64,000 nt of DNA from NCBI RefSeq assembly GCF_001659605.2, contig NC_035165.2:11590445-11654444 (forward strand), in the 5' to 3' direction. This stretch comes from Manihot esculenta (lineage: Eukaryota; Streptophyta; Magnoliopsida; Malpighiales; Euphorbiaceae). The notes below the pieces were generated by a model, which worked only from the letters and a program-made list of their open reading frames with translations, ran no database searches and was not told the origin of the DNA. The position numbers and the translations under genes are program-made. Below, one piece after another: positions 45,067-58,001 of this stretch; the first letter of the stretch is position 1, and the number at the start of each line of letters is the position of its first letter.

Positions 45067-46272
45067 GGCCGGTTTGATTTCTTTGTTGAACTAAACCGAA
45101 TCAGATTAGATATTTTCATTTTTTATGGTTTTGATCCAATTTTAAAATGATTATAGTTTTAATTTTTTACAATTTTAATTTTAATTATATTTAAATTATA
45201 AATAGTCCATTCAATTTTAATTTGAAAATAAATTTAAAAGTAAAAAATTTAAATAAAATGTAAAAAATAAATATAAATCTTAAATATTATGAAAGATATA
45301 TTTTATTAAATAAATAAATTGTACATAACATAACCATTTATATGATAAAAAATAATATAACATTACATATAATATAAAAAAATAAAATAATATTACATTT
45401 AAATATGCACTCACACACTTAAATTTAGTACTAAATATATTTGAGTAAATATAATAGATTTCAAATTTTATTTCTCAATCTTCAATTTTCATTTAAAAAA
45501 CGTTACATTTAAATCTAAATAATTATAATTTTTATGAGTTAAAAGCTTGAATCAAATCAACTCAAAATCACTAATATTTAATTCTCCAATTTAATTCGAC
45601 TCAAATAAGAAAAAAAAACATTAACAAAAAATGGCAGCTCAAGGCAACACTAGATCTAGTCACGGTCTGATTTGGACAATAATCCAAATCGATTAATTAA
45701 TTTTAATTTTTGAAGTGAATTAAAAATCTTAAATTAGGTGTGCCAATTACGATTTCCTCTTATAAATTGAAATTAACCAATTCGACCGATGATCTAATTC
45801 AATTTCAATTTAATTTTTTATTTATAAAATAAATTATATTATTTAATATTGATGTGTGGATAAATTAAATTATCAAAAAATTAAGTTATAGTATTTTTTT
45901 TACTTCTAAAAATATTATTTATATTTAAATATAAAATTATTTTATTTTTTATATTATACATAATATTATTTTATTTTTATATTATGTAAATGGATACATT
46001 TCCTACAATATATTTATTTAATAAAATATGTATTCAACAACATTTAACTCTTATTTATTTTGTATATTTTATTTAAATTTTTTATTTAAATTTTTTTTAA
46101 ATTAAAATTAAATTAACGGTTTATAATTTATATTTAATTTTAAAATTATAAAAAACTAAAACAGTAATTGCTGTAAAATCAGACTGAAATTATATTTTAA
46201 ATCATTATAAATCAAATCGATTTCAGTTTAACTCATATCGAATCAAACTACAAATTTCATACGAAATTGGCC
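45067..46272. mobile_element. Foldback (long inverted repeat) element at the sulfotransferase promoter
   Basis: Bases 45067-45430 match the reverse complement of about 45905-46272 over much of their length. Shared anchors include 'ggtttgattt' against 'gtttgattcg', 'tttaaattataa', 'tattttattaaataaata' and 'aaaataatattac'. Both outer ends carry GGCC. Arms are about 370 bases with a spacer of about 470. It is AT-rich with no coding frame. It resembles a MITE or foldback element; no clear target duplication was identified. Confidence 0.6.
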
Positions 46273-46560
46273 CTTGACTAGGTCTAACAACATAACATCT
46301 AAAATGCACATTCTCGGATTACTTTCTCTCTCCCAATATATATTTTTGAGTAAATTATATTTTAATATTTAAATTTTAGCATAATTAATGAATTAATATT
46401 TTTATTTTTAGAATTTAATACTTAATTCTTATATTTTTATTCTATTCAAACTAAATGTACTTTTACCTAAAATCTATTAAAAAAATAAAATAATATTTTA
46501 AATTTCTAAAACACTTTTATTATAAATAAAAAAACTTATTCTCTTTTCGTTCGGCATTCA

Positions 46561-46670
46561 ATAAATTTTAAACACTTTTAACCATCAATTATCATTTATT
46601 TATATATTTTAGTCCATAAATTTTAAACACTTTTATCCATCAATTATTATTTATTAATATATTTTAGTCC
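46561..46670. repeat. 55-bp tandem duplication
   Basis: Two adjacent 55-base units, 46561-46615 and 46616-46670, both beginning 'ataaattttaaacactttta' and ending 'attttagtcc', with a few differences. Confidence 0.85.
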
Positions 46671-47599
46671 ATGATAATATAAAAAAATTTTAAATACTCA
46701 TAATTACAACAAAAAAGCTCTCTTATTATACTTCAACCAAAAAGATTTCTCATTATATTTCAACCATATTGGCCAACATCACCATTACTTACTACACAAA
46801 TCATTCTTCACAAAACTAGATTGAAAAAATACATCCATCAAGAAAGTAACTCAATAATGAATAAGAGAAAAAATAATTAGATTAAATCATACAAATATAT
46901 TCAGTGGCGGTTTCAATAGTGTTGATTCTGGGTTCAAAGTTTACTTCAAAATAGGTGGATATGAGTTAATAGAGGTGTAAATAGTTTTCTTGGTACGTAG
47001 TTATGACAATGAGGGAGTTTGAACGTTTATCCTTTTTTTTTCTTCAATTTTTGGCCTCCGTCTCTTAGTAGTGATTGAAATTCTTAAATCTCTAATAATT
47101 CTTATTATATTCCTTCTCTTATTCTACTAACCTCTCATATTATATGGTATTTTCATACGAACCATCAAGTGGAGAGAGTTGAAAGATTGCAAGTGAGTTG
47201 TGAGATTTGATGGTTTTTATAGCTATGTGAGTTTATATGTGTGGTGTTAAGGAGTTGACGGTATAACAAGTGTTAATAGTTTGTGTGATTGAAAATAAAA
47301 TTTATGTGATTTGTGTTTCTATGAGTATATAAATTTTATTATTTTTCAATTACTATTAATAGTATCGTTCATCATAAAATAAATTGAAGGTTATAGTTTC
47401 AAAATAGAAAAGTATAAGATTTATGGATATTTTCTTCGCGTTAGATTAATAAGAAATTGATAAAAATATAAATATAAGAAATTTAAATTAAATAAATTTA
47501 AACATTAAAAATTTAAACGTTTGATCATTAAAATAAAAATATTAATTTATTAATTACACTGAAACCTAATGATGAAAATGTAAGTTTCTCTACAATTTT

Positions 47600-47720
47600 T
47601 TTTGGTCGAAGATGAGAGATTCCGTTGAATATATTAAATGGCAGCTCAAAAAATATTAACCGGCACTAGGCCCGGGAAACAACAATGTACAGGGGAAGTT
47701 TTCTCTCTGCAAGTAAGTCA
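47600..47720 (-). repeat. Possible 3' end of a non-LTR (LINE-like) retrotransposon
   Basis: On the minus strand the text runs 'gtacattgttgtttcccgg', 'cggttaatattttttgagc', 'tattcaacggaatctctc', and closes with an A-run. This layout resembles 3' tails of plant LINEs. No coding part is present, so the call is weak. Confidence 0.25.
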
Positions 47721-50700
47721 GCACGCTTAGAAATTCCTAACCTCTCTGGTCTATTGACAGTTTTCAATTTTCTATTCTATATACTTTTTTTATTTGTCCT
47801 AAAATGTTCCTATCCTTTTTCACTATAAATAAATAAATAATATAATAATAAAATTTATCTATTAAATTATAAAAATATAATAATTAAAATAAATTATTGA
47901 GCAATCAATTATTTATTAGCCGTCTAAAATATCAATTATTAAAAATAATTATTTATTGATAAAATATTGTACTTATATTTTATTTTTTTACAGTATTTTT
48001 TATTTATTATATAATATTTCTATTATTTATATTATCAAAAAATAATTATTTTTCCCTACAATATTTATCATAGCCACAAAAGTATCTAATAAATTTATGT
48101 TTCCTTACTCTTGATATCGGTGGAAAAGGGTGGAAAAGGGTGGAAAAGGATAGACTGATGAGAAAAGAAAAAAAAATCTCTAAATACCGAGAGAAAAGAA
48201 AATAAGAGGAATTACATTTTAACATAAAAATATTTATATGTAATTTTTTTATGTAGTGAAAATTTATTTGTAATAATTGTTTAGTTAATATTATATATGA
48301 TAAATATAAAATAAATTATTTTTATAAAATTTAAATAAAAAATATTATATATTTATTAATATAAAAACTTTAAAAATTATATTATAATTTATCAATAATT
48401 TTTCAAATTTAATTTAGTTATTTTAATTATAGTAGTAACAAATTGAAAACAAATTGAAAAAAATTTAATTTTATTATTCAAAATTTAAAATTTTAAATAT
48501 AAATATAAATTAACGTAAATATTTAAATTTTTTTATACTATAAATCTTTTAAAAAATAAATTTATATAGTATAATAGGTAAATTAAAAATTTTTTATTAA
48601 AATTAATTAAAATAAATAGCTAAAATTGAGTTAAATATTAAAATATTATTCTTATTATTCAAGATTTTAGGATTATGATATAAATGTAAAAAGTATCGAA
48701 CGTTTAGAATATTTTTTAATAAATTTAAAATAAATAAATGCACTCATTTTTCTAAATATTTATTGCTATTTTAATTTATGATGGTATAATAATTGTTTTT
48801 TAAAAAAATAGATTGTATTTCTCTCCATAAGATAATTTAAATTTCTATTCATTTCTTTTTTTTTCTTTATTTATCCCTTTGAATTTTTCCTATTTCCCCT
48901 ACATAAAATTGGAGATTCATAACCTTCTCCATTGTCCCTCCACTTGAAATAAATTAGTTGTAAAAAAATTAACTAAATTTTTATATAATCATGCATGACT
49001 TATTTTTTAAAATAGAAATATTTAAAATTAAAATGAAAAAACTGTTGTCTACTCTAATGGATTCTGATTCCGATGCCTTAATTCGTAATTTTCATGCACA
49101 TCATAATAAAAGAAAATAAAATGTAGCTATTGAACCAAAATATTTAAGAAAAAATTATTATTTAATTTTTTTTTGAAAGAAAAATTATTATTTAATTTTG
49201 ATAATGTAGGTAGTTGGTTATTTAATTCTAAAAAATATATTCAAATATTTTTAAAATTTTAAAAATTAGTTCATATGGTTAGATTTTTAAATTTATACCG
49301 AAATATAAATCTTCCTTTTAAAATTATTTTTTAAGTGAATAATCAAATTAATTGAAGATATTTTAGATATTTTTTATTTAATTTTTATATTTAAATTAAC
49401 AAAAAAATAATTAATACACTTTTAAAAATTTAAAGATATTTTAATTTATTTTTAAATTAATTAATAATTTTTTTTATAAAATATGAATTAAATAATAAAT
49501 CATTTTCATAGCATTTTTGAACCAATTTACCTGAATAAATTAAAAATTAAAATTTTATTATTTTTAAAACTAAACTGAATCTATTAAGAATTAAATAATC
49601 ATACAATTTAAAAAATATATAAAAAAATCAATATAAATTTAATATAGTTCACTAATTTAGCTAAGTCCACAATGATTAAAATTTTCTTTTTTTTTTGTAA
49701 ATTTTTAAATAAAATATAATAAAAAATATTATATATTTATATATATATATATAGATAAAATAAAAAAATTCTTTAAAAAACTGTAAATATAGTGTAAAAT
49801 TGATAATATATTATTAAATTTTATATTTTAACAAAATTAATTTTAAAAAAATTTAATTTAAATCGATTTAATTTGATTTAACGTTTTAATTTTAATAAAT
49901 TTTTTATATTTTACACTATTTTAAAATTTAATTAAAATATTTTAATTTTAATTATGATTTTTTTATATTATAAAAATAATATATTATTACTTACCGTTTA
50001 TTTTACTTATTTATTTTTTTATTAAACGTGAATCGAATTAAAATAAAATAAAAATTTTAAATTAAAAATAAAATTAAAATTTTAAATTAATTCAATTTAA
50101 TCTATTTTTTCATTTAAACCTACAGTTACTCTTATCTCTTATGTATTTGAAAAGATATTTTATTACACACGTTCATTTTTTAGCCCAATCAATTATTCAA
50201 AAGTATTTTTTATAAGAAAAAGAAAAAGAAAGAAAGATGCTTTACGGTTGTCATCGCAGCTTTAATAAAAAAAGAAAAAAGAAAGAAAGAAAGCAGCAGC
50301 TCACAGAGGATCCAACAAAGCAATCACTTTCTAAATCTACACTGTATCTTTCTAAAAATCAAATTACTTTATAATTTACAACTGGTTACAACATGATCAA
50401 TGGGTATCAAAATTACAAAAAAAAAAATCATTTAAATTCAATAATTTGAATTTTAATTCAATAAATATAAATTTATAAAAGATTGATATTTAAAGTCTCT
50501 AATTAATAATTAGTAAAACAAATAAAAAAAACTAAATTCTTGTGAGAATTAATCAAATAAAAATATTTTTATTTATTTTAATAAATTAATTCTAATAATG
50601 TAAAATGCTCATATTCATTAATTAATTCTAATTAAGAAGCAATTTAAATAACGTGAATTTATCTAACTGTTTTAAAAATTAAAGAAACTTAATTCTAATT

Positions 50701-50810
50701 AAAATTTAAATTAAATCATATAATTCTTTTGTGAGTTACACTAGTTATTATTTATTATTGAATAAATTAAGTAATACTGACTTTAACTATTTAAATTAAT
50801 AATATATCAG

Positions 50811-50936
50811 CTTGAAAATATAAACAATGGTTCTATTAATTAATTAATAAAATAATAATAATAATAATAATAATAATAACTGAAATAATACATAAACTTG
50901 AAAATATAAACAATGGTCCTATTAATTAATTAATAA

Positions 50937-50975
<39 letters not shown>

Positions 50976-50985
50976 TGAAATTATA
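50811..50985. repeat. Duplicated (AAT)n microsatellite block
   Basis: 'cttgaaaatataaacaatgg' followed by 'ctattaattaattaataaaa' and an (ATA)n run occurs twice, starting at 50811 and at about 50898. The second triplet run is longer. Confidence 0.85.
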
Positions 50986-53099
50986 TAAATATTAAAAAAA
51001 TAAAATATAAATAATAATATTTAAAATTCATGATCTATAAAAAAAAAATTTAAAATTTCAACCTATTATTAATTAGAATTGAAAAATACATGCTAAAATT
51101 ATACTTTATTATCAACCTTTATATATTTAAAAATTTCAAAATTTAAAAATTCAACCGATTGAATTAAATTGAATCGAATCAGACCGATTAAATTTAAATT
51201 TATTTTTTATCTAATTTTTAATTTAGTTAATTTTTATAAATATTTTAATTTTAATTTTTAATTTATTCAATTTTTTTCTTCATACATTTTTTATTAAAGC
51301 GTGGATAAATAAAATTACCGATGAAAATATTGCCAGTCATCTAAATTTGTCGAGAAAATCTGCAGGATTTTTTTTTTCTCCAAAATTGATGATGGGTTAC
51401 AGTGACGATTGTTGAATGTGATGCAACCAACGATGAGATTCGTAGAAGGACCAGCAAAAGTTTGATGAATAGCAGCATTATTGTGTCCAATTGTCCATCC
51501 TTGTTTTTTCATGACAGAACTGTCATCCATTTGTGGGGGACAATCAGACTGTGCTCCCTTCCCTTTAGATCACACGTAGAAATTTACATATTTTCAAGCT
51601 GTCGGTAAAAAATTTGACCCTTAAAATCGCCATTAGATTTTAAAATCGGTTGGCAATATAGAAAAAAAATTATTAAATCCATAAACAGATTTTGAAAGCC
51701 GTTGGTGATTATAAGATGCAAATTCCTTTTTTTTTTCTTAAAGCACGCTATTTTTTTACAAATCTGTTAGTAGTTTCGTGAGGGAAAATTTTGGTTTTTT
51801 TTTTAAAAGAAATTTAATAATGAATTTGAAAATTATAGAAAATAAGAAAAAAATTTATGATTTAAAAACTAAATAAAAATATCAAAAATCACTTTGGATC
51901 ATATAATTCATACATAATTACATGTTTAAATGAATCATACATATAATTTTACAATCTAAGAATTACTTGAAATTGTAGTATTTTTCTATAAAATAGATAT
52001 CGAGCTTTAATTAAAATCTCATCTTATTATTCATCGATTAATAAATTTTTTTACCTTTTATTTCATATAAATATAAAAAATTCTTTAAATATGCGTAAAG
52101 GAGTTAACTCGTTCAAAGAAAACATATACAAGATTCCTAATCCACATGTTACTTTTGAACTTTCAATATATCACATTGAATTATCTACGTATATAATTTT
52201 AATAACTTTCCTTTTGTATTTATAACTATATTGCATCCACAAATAAATATAATTGATTAATCAATAAATACAAAAAATAATGTGATACTTCCATATGATC
52301 TTATCATATCTTAATACTTTCAACCTTAATTTAATTTATTTTTTAAAAAATATATGGTCAGATTGAAACATCCTTAATCATCTAATAATATTCTAAAATT
52401 AGTAAACAGTAAATTAAGTCTCAACTAACATATTAGAATCATGAAGGCATCAATAATACTTATAATCTTTAGGGCTTCACACATTAAGAAGCAAAGACCA
52501 TCACTTGTAGTCTATCTTTGACCACGTGCATATATGATATAAATCACATGCTATGATATTTTTTTCCATTTATAATGGACATATGTCTCTATTTAAAATA
52601 TCGCACAGGTATGCCTCTATTTAAAATATGGCACAAATGATAATTTGTATGTTTCTATTTAAAATATTATGATAATTTGAGTATACCTAATATTTAAATT
52701 TGAATTCTCTAAACCACTTATTTCTGATTATAACGTCATATGATTGTTAAAATAGATAATGTGACTTATTCACATAAAATTAATATATTTAGTACAATAA
52801 TCTTTCACTATTAATCTCAACACTTTTTTGAAAAAGATATTTAATATTACAAGTTTTTGAGCTCTCAACTTTATACATAGATAAAAGAAAAATTTATAAT
52901 TGTCTAATATTTTATTATCTCATTAGATAATACAACTAATATTGTGTGAGAAGGTATTTATTATCTGTCCAACATACTTTTCATAATCAGATCATCTAAT
53001 ATAAAATAGTATATATAAATTGCATTATTGTAATAATATTTTGAATAGGTTAACTCAATGCTTTCAATTTTATGCTAATTTAATGGCTTTATATGTTTA
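50986..53099. other. AT-rich intergenic DNA with a possible DNA-transposon relic
   Basis: No gene is supported. Between 51300 and 51790 there are repeated phrases such as 'ttttaaaatcggttggcaat' and 'gattttgaaagccgttggtg', resembling subterminal repeats of CACTA-type non-autonomous elements, but no terminal CACTA or target duplication was found. From 52440 to 53099 the sequence may be the 3' part or LTR of the copia relic that follows. Confidence 0.35.
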
Positions 53100-53501
53100 T
53101 AAGAAACACTTTTCGCATTGTGCTTCATTAGAGGATCCATAGTCACTCCATTGTAGAAATACTATCATGTTATGTGTATCTATATTCTTAATATAGTAAA
53201 TAGTGCTATCAACTATTACTTCTTCCTTCTTAAGAAAATATATTCTGAGGTGGATTTAGACTCATCTAAATCAGCTCTCTTATATATATCCATATAGCCT
53301 TCCATTTGCAAGTTATTTCCTTGATAACACATTGAATAATCTGATGTACGTTTACGATATCTCAATATCCATTTCATTATATCCAGTGTACTTGCTTTGG
53401 GTTAAATTGATATTGACTTACTATGCTCATAACATAAGAAGTATCATAGTCTTATATGCCCTTGTACTATAAAGCGTACATCAGACTCCTAACTACAATA
53501 A
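53100..53501 (-). pseudogene. Ty1/copia RNase H relic, truncated by LTR E
   Basis: Minus-strand translation gives 'SLMYAL' and 'SIVSQYQFNPKQVHW' in one frame, then after a frameshift 'MKWILRYRKRTSDYSMCYQG', 'LQMEGYMD' and 'ADLDESKSTSEYIFL'. This is the standard copia order (SLMYA...VSRYQ.NP..HW, KRILRYLKGT..Y, GY.D.D.A.....KSTSGY.F). Stops and frameshifts show that it is long dead. Its upstream part is cut off by the LTR starting at 53502. Confidence 0.85.
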
Positions 53502-55734
53502 TGTAATACCCGGCTAGACTCCGGTATCGGAATTCCTACCGTTCGGTGGAATCTCGGATGTCGGAGACCTCTAGAAGGGTAAAACCATGTTTTCTTAAAA
53601 TGTTTTGATGTATTTTATGGTTTTTAATGAAAATAAATCCAAGTTTTGAGTGGAGAGGGCCTTGGAGACTTTGCCAGGTTCGGCCGCCGAAAATCATGTT
53701 CGGCCGCCGAACATGAGGAGGTTTTGGGAGCGCTTTAGGCCTCCGAAAGCCTTGTTTAAATCAGCCAAGGTTCGGCCGCCGAACCTCATGTTCGGCCGCC
53801 GAACTTGCATGCGTTGTGGGGGCACGTTAGGCCGCCGAAAGGTGGCAAGGACAGCCCTATAAAAGGACCCCATGGCCGAAACGGGCAAGCTTTTCTTCCC
53901 GTTTTCGGCCAAGGTAAGTTCTCCACCGCCCCTCCTCTGTTTTGAGCTTCTCCCTTCGAGTTTTCATGTTTTTCTTATGAGTTTTCATCTTGTTTTGAAG
54001 ATTTTCAAGTTTAAAGCAAGTTTTGGAGCTTTGAGGTTCAAAAGCTCAAATCTCTCCCATCTCCGAGCTAGGGTCGTTTTCCTCTCGATCTACAAGAGGT
54101 AAGGGCCGATCTTGAGCTCACTACATGTTTTTAACAAGTTTTAAGTTGATTCTTGAAGTAGAAATGCATGTGTAGGGTTTTATGAGTTTTTGGGTTCATG
54201 TTGGGTTATGGACAATGTATGTTGAATTTGTGTTGTTTGATGTGTTGTAGATGAGGTTTTAGATAGTTTGAAGCCCCTAGGAGCTTGTAGGCTTGAGTTT
54301 GTGTGTTGTAGGATAGGATTATGCATGATTGGAAGTTTTGGAGGCAAATGTGCTTAGAGGAGCCAAGTTTCTGCCTTTTGGCAGAAACCAGGTTCGGCAG
54401 CCGAAGGACTTTCGGCCGCCGAACATGGCTGGGGAGGCAAGCCTTTCGGCTACCGAAGCCTGCCCCCGAAAAGAGACTTTCGTCTCTGTCTGGGACTTTC
54501 GGCCGCCGAAGGTGCCGCCGAACCTGCCTGGGTTTCGGCTCTGGAAGGACTTTTGGCCGCCGAAGGTGCCGCCGAACCTGCCCTGTCCAGCCTTCTTTTG
54601 CATGTTTTGCATGATTGTTTCATGATGTTCTTGGGGGGTTTTTGGGGAGTAGTTTAGAGTTATGTTCATGTTTGTTTGGTCCCTCATTTGAGTCCACCTG
54701 TGTAGGTTTGGACCCGAGGAACCGAGGACCCCAGCAGTGAGTCAGCTGCTCCAGTGCCTAGTCAGAGCTACCCAGAGGTGAGTGGAATAACTCTTATACT
54801 TTTAAATAAATAAACCAGTTTTAGCATGATTCACGCATCATGAATGCCATAAGATATAATAGGGTGCTTGCATTAGAACTCACGAATATGTTGCATTGCA
54901 TAATATGTTGATGATGCGGATGAATGTTGAATGATCCTTTAGTCCTCATATGTTATGATATGATGATGATACGGTACGGAAGACCAGTGAGGCCCATTCT
55001 ACGCCCCTGGCACCATGTAAGAGAAAGACCAGTGAGGCCCATTCTACGCCCCTGGCACAGTTGGAATGTTATGTTATGCTATGTTATGATTATGTAAGAG
55101 AAAGACCAGTGAGGCCCATTCTACGTCCCTGGCACAGTTGGACCATGTAGAGGACTATTGGTGACAAATTCATCCTTGTTGTGATTAGCTGTGATGTGAT
55201 GCATTTCATGTTATCATATGCTTCAGATGTTTTATTATTCTGCTCACTGGGCTCTTGTAGCTCACCCCTCTCCCTTAACCCCCAGGCTTGCAGGTACAGG
55301 GTAGACTAGGAGGTCAGCAAGAGTAATGAAGTCTTATGTATGTAATAGTTAGAATGTGGACATGACGAATTTGTATAATGATGTATAGATATGTAATGTA
55401 TTGATATTGAGGTTTAGAAGTGTGCTTGACCATAGTATGTTGTTATCCCTGTTATTACATGATCTCAGATGTTTTATGATGTATATGTAAACCAACTCAA
55501 CACATGTTATGCCACCCATTGGGGGCATTGATGAGGTCCCACAGAGGGGCCAATGTTTATGATTATGTTTATGTTCAGTGCATGCACAGGTTGAGTTGGT
55601 GTATGAGAGAATGAATGAAAGAAAAGTTTTAAATTTTTATGTATGTTGTTGATCATGTATGGGATTAAACAGGTTTACAGGATGCATGTTAGGCTTGCTA
55701 TGGGTCCCGGCGGCCTTAAGCCGACCTGGATCCT
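53502..55734 (+). repeat. LTR E: Tekay-like LTR interrupted by element F
   Basis: This starts TGTAATACCCGG and runs through TATA (53858-53863), an AAG|GTAAGT donor-like site (53914), AAGAG|GTAAG (54099), an exon-like block (54706-54777) and the U5 block up to 'ctggatcct', then stops about 36 bases short of the expected end. Element F begins at that point. The missing end, and the rest of this insertion if it is more than a solo LTR, should lie beyond the window. It inserted into the copia relic. Confidence 0.88.
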
Positions 55735-57959
55735 TGTAATACCCGGCTAGACTCTGGTATCGGAATTCCTACCGTCCGGTGGGATCTCGGATGTCGGAGA
55801 CCTCTAGAAGGGTAAAATCATGTTTTTGTAAAATGTTTTCATGTTTTTAATGGTTTTAAGTATGAATTAAATGAGTTTTTGCATGAAAAGTCCTTAGAGG
55901 AAAACCCAGGTTCGGCCGCCGAAAGGAGTTTCGGCCGCCGAACATGCATGCGTTTTGGAGGCACGTTAGGCCCCCGAAAGCATGAGTTAGGGAAGTCTAG
56001 GTTCGGCCGCCGAAAGTCAAGTTCGGCCGCCGAACATTGCATGGATGCGGAAGCGCATTCGGCCCCCGAACGTGGCCTGGCCAGCCACCTATAAAAGGGG
56101 CACTTAGCCGAAATGGGCGAGTTTTCTCCCATTTTCGGCCACAGCAAGCTTCTGACCTTCCCTTTTGCAACTCTCGTGTTCTTCCTCCAAATCTCTTCCA
56201 TTTTCTTGAGTTTTAAACTCACGTTTGCAAGTTTGAGCATTTAAACCAAGTTTTGGAGCTTTGGGAACTCAGGAGCTCATTTTCGTGGATCTCCAAGTTT
56301 AGGTCGTCTCCCTCTCGATCTTCAAGAGGTAAGGGCCGATCTTAAGCTCCTTATGTGTTTTAAATAAGTTTTATGCAAGATCTATGGGTAGAAATGCATG
56401 TTAGGTTATATGTTGAGTTATGGGTTAATATTGATGTTTTGAACAATGTGTGTGGATTTTGTGTGTTTGAAGTGTTGTAGTTGGGGTATATGACTGCTTG
56501 AGACCCCTAAGAACTTGTATGCATGTTTTAGTTGAGATTTATGCATGATTTGAGGTTTTGGGAGGCAAGAGGTTCATGTGAACCAAGTTTCTGCCCTTCT
56601 GGCAGAAACCAGGTTCGGCCGCCGAAAGGAGTTTCGGCCGCCGAACCCCCTTGTGGAGGCAGCATTCGGCTGCCGAAGCTTGCCTCCGAAAGAAGACTTT
56701 CGGATCTGTCTGGGACTTTCAGCAGCCGAAGGTGCCGCCGAAAGTGCCTGACTTTCGGCTCTGGAGGGACTTTCGGCCGCCGAACCTGCCGCCGAAAGTG
56801 CCCTGTTCAGCCATTTCTTGCATGTTTTTATGTGATGTTTTCATGATGTTTTAGGGGGGTTTTTGGGGAGTAGTTTATAGTTATATTCAAGTATGTTTGG
56901 TCCCTCATTTGAGTCCACCCGTGTAGGTTCGGACCCGAGGAACCGAGGACCCCAGCAGTGAGTTCAGCTGCTTCGGTGTTGTTAGAGTCAGCCAGAGGTG
57001 AGTGGAACTAAACTTAATCTTTTAAATCAAATGTTTTATCATGTTTCATGCATCATGATTATGAAATAGGGTGATTGCATTAGTTTCACGAATATGCCGC
57101 ATTGCATCATGTGTTGTTGATGTGGGTGAATGTTGGATGACCCAATTAGTCCATGACAGGAAGACCAGGACCCCATTCTACGGCCTGGCACGGAAATGAA
57201 AGACCAGGACCCCATTCTACGGCCTGGCACGATTGTGGACTCGAAGACCAGGAGCCCAAAGGAGGCCCTGGAATAATGGTAAGTAATGTATGTATGACAG
57301 GAAGACCAAGACCCCATGCTACGGCCTGGCACTATGTTAGCTTAGACTAATTGGTGACAAGTTCACCCAACCCTTATGTGAATTGTTTGTGTTATGATGC
57401 ATTTCATAGAGCATAGTATTTATGTGTTTTAATAGTTCAGCTCACTGGGCTTTTAGCTCACCCCTCTCCCTTTACCCCCAGGCTTGCAGGTACAGTATAG
57501 TGCGGGAGTCCGGATAGAGTAAAGAAGTCATGCTTATGTAATAGCTAGCAATGGACATGATCAAATTGTAATGTCTTAATCAGTATAGTTATGTAATGAG
57601 ATGATGTATATGGATGTTAGAGGTGTGCTTGACCATAGATTGTTGTTATCCCTTGTTAATTACATGATCTTAGAGATTTTTATGATGTTTATGTAAACCA
57701 ACTCAATATATGTTATGTCACCCATTTGGGGGCACTGATGAGATCCCACAGAGGGATCAATGTTATGTTAATGTTTATGCACAGGTTGAGTTTGGTTGAT
57801 GTTCATGGAAAGAAAAGTTTTAATTTTTATGCATGTTGTTGATCATGTATGGGATTATACAGGTTTACAGGTTTTATGTCAGGCTTGCTACGGGTCCCGG
57901 CGGCCTTAAGTCGACCCGGATCCTAGTGCCGGTAGCGGTCCGATTTTCGGGTCGTTACA
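55735..57959 (+). repeat. Element F 5' LTR
   Basis: 2225 bp. TATA box 56090-56095; donor-like AAGAG|GTAAG with GT at 56329; exon-like block 56927-56997. The first donor (AAG|GTGAGT in most copies) is replaced by 'cacagcaagc' here, as in solo LTR G. Palindrome clusters lie at about 55909-56070 and 56610-56805. The tandem repeat here has the core GACCAGGACCCCATTCTACG (about 57160-57330). Confidence 0.92.
56090..56095 (+). promoter_or_regulatory. TATA box of element F 5' LTR
   Basis: TATAAA in 'ccacctataaaaggggc', just after the first palindrome cluster. This is the promoter of the most nearly intact element in the window, so the one most worth testing for expression. Confidence 0.75.
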
Positions 57960-57962
57960 GAA

Positions 57963-57974
57963 TGGTATCAGAGC
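57963..57974 (+). other. Primer binding site, tRNA-iMet (element F)
   Basis: TGGTATCAGAGC, three bases after the LTR end. It is intact although a solo LTR inserted only about 27 bases downstream. Confidence 0.92.
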
Positions 57975-58001
57975 CCTAGGTTCATATGGTCGGACCTAGA
58001 G

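Larger units (their letters stand above)
46273..50810. other. AT-rich intergenic DNA
   Basis: About 4.5 kb with long A/T homopolymer-like runs and no supported gene. It includes a 55-bp tandem duplication (46561-46670), a triple 'gtggaaaagg' repeat (about 48119-48149) and a possible LINE-like tail (47600-47720). A short palindromic AT stretch near 49860-50105 is too low in complexity to call. Confidence 0.6.

Noticed and set aside
44961..45119. Upstream in-frame start for the sulfotransferase (53 extra residues)
   Set aside because: The extension overlaps the TATA box and the foldback end, has no SOT similarity, and would exceed the family length.
49860..50105. Second foldback-like palindrome in the AT-rich region
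   Set aside because: The similarity consists of A/T runs only and cannot be told from low-complexity matching by eye.
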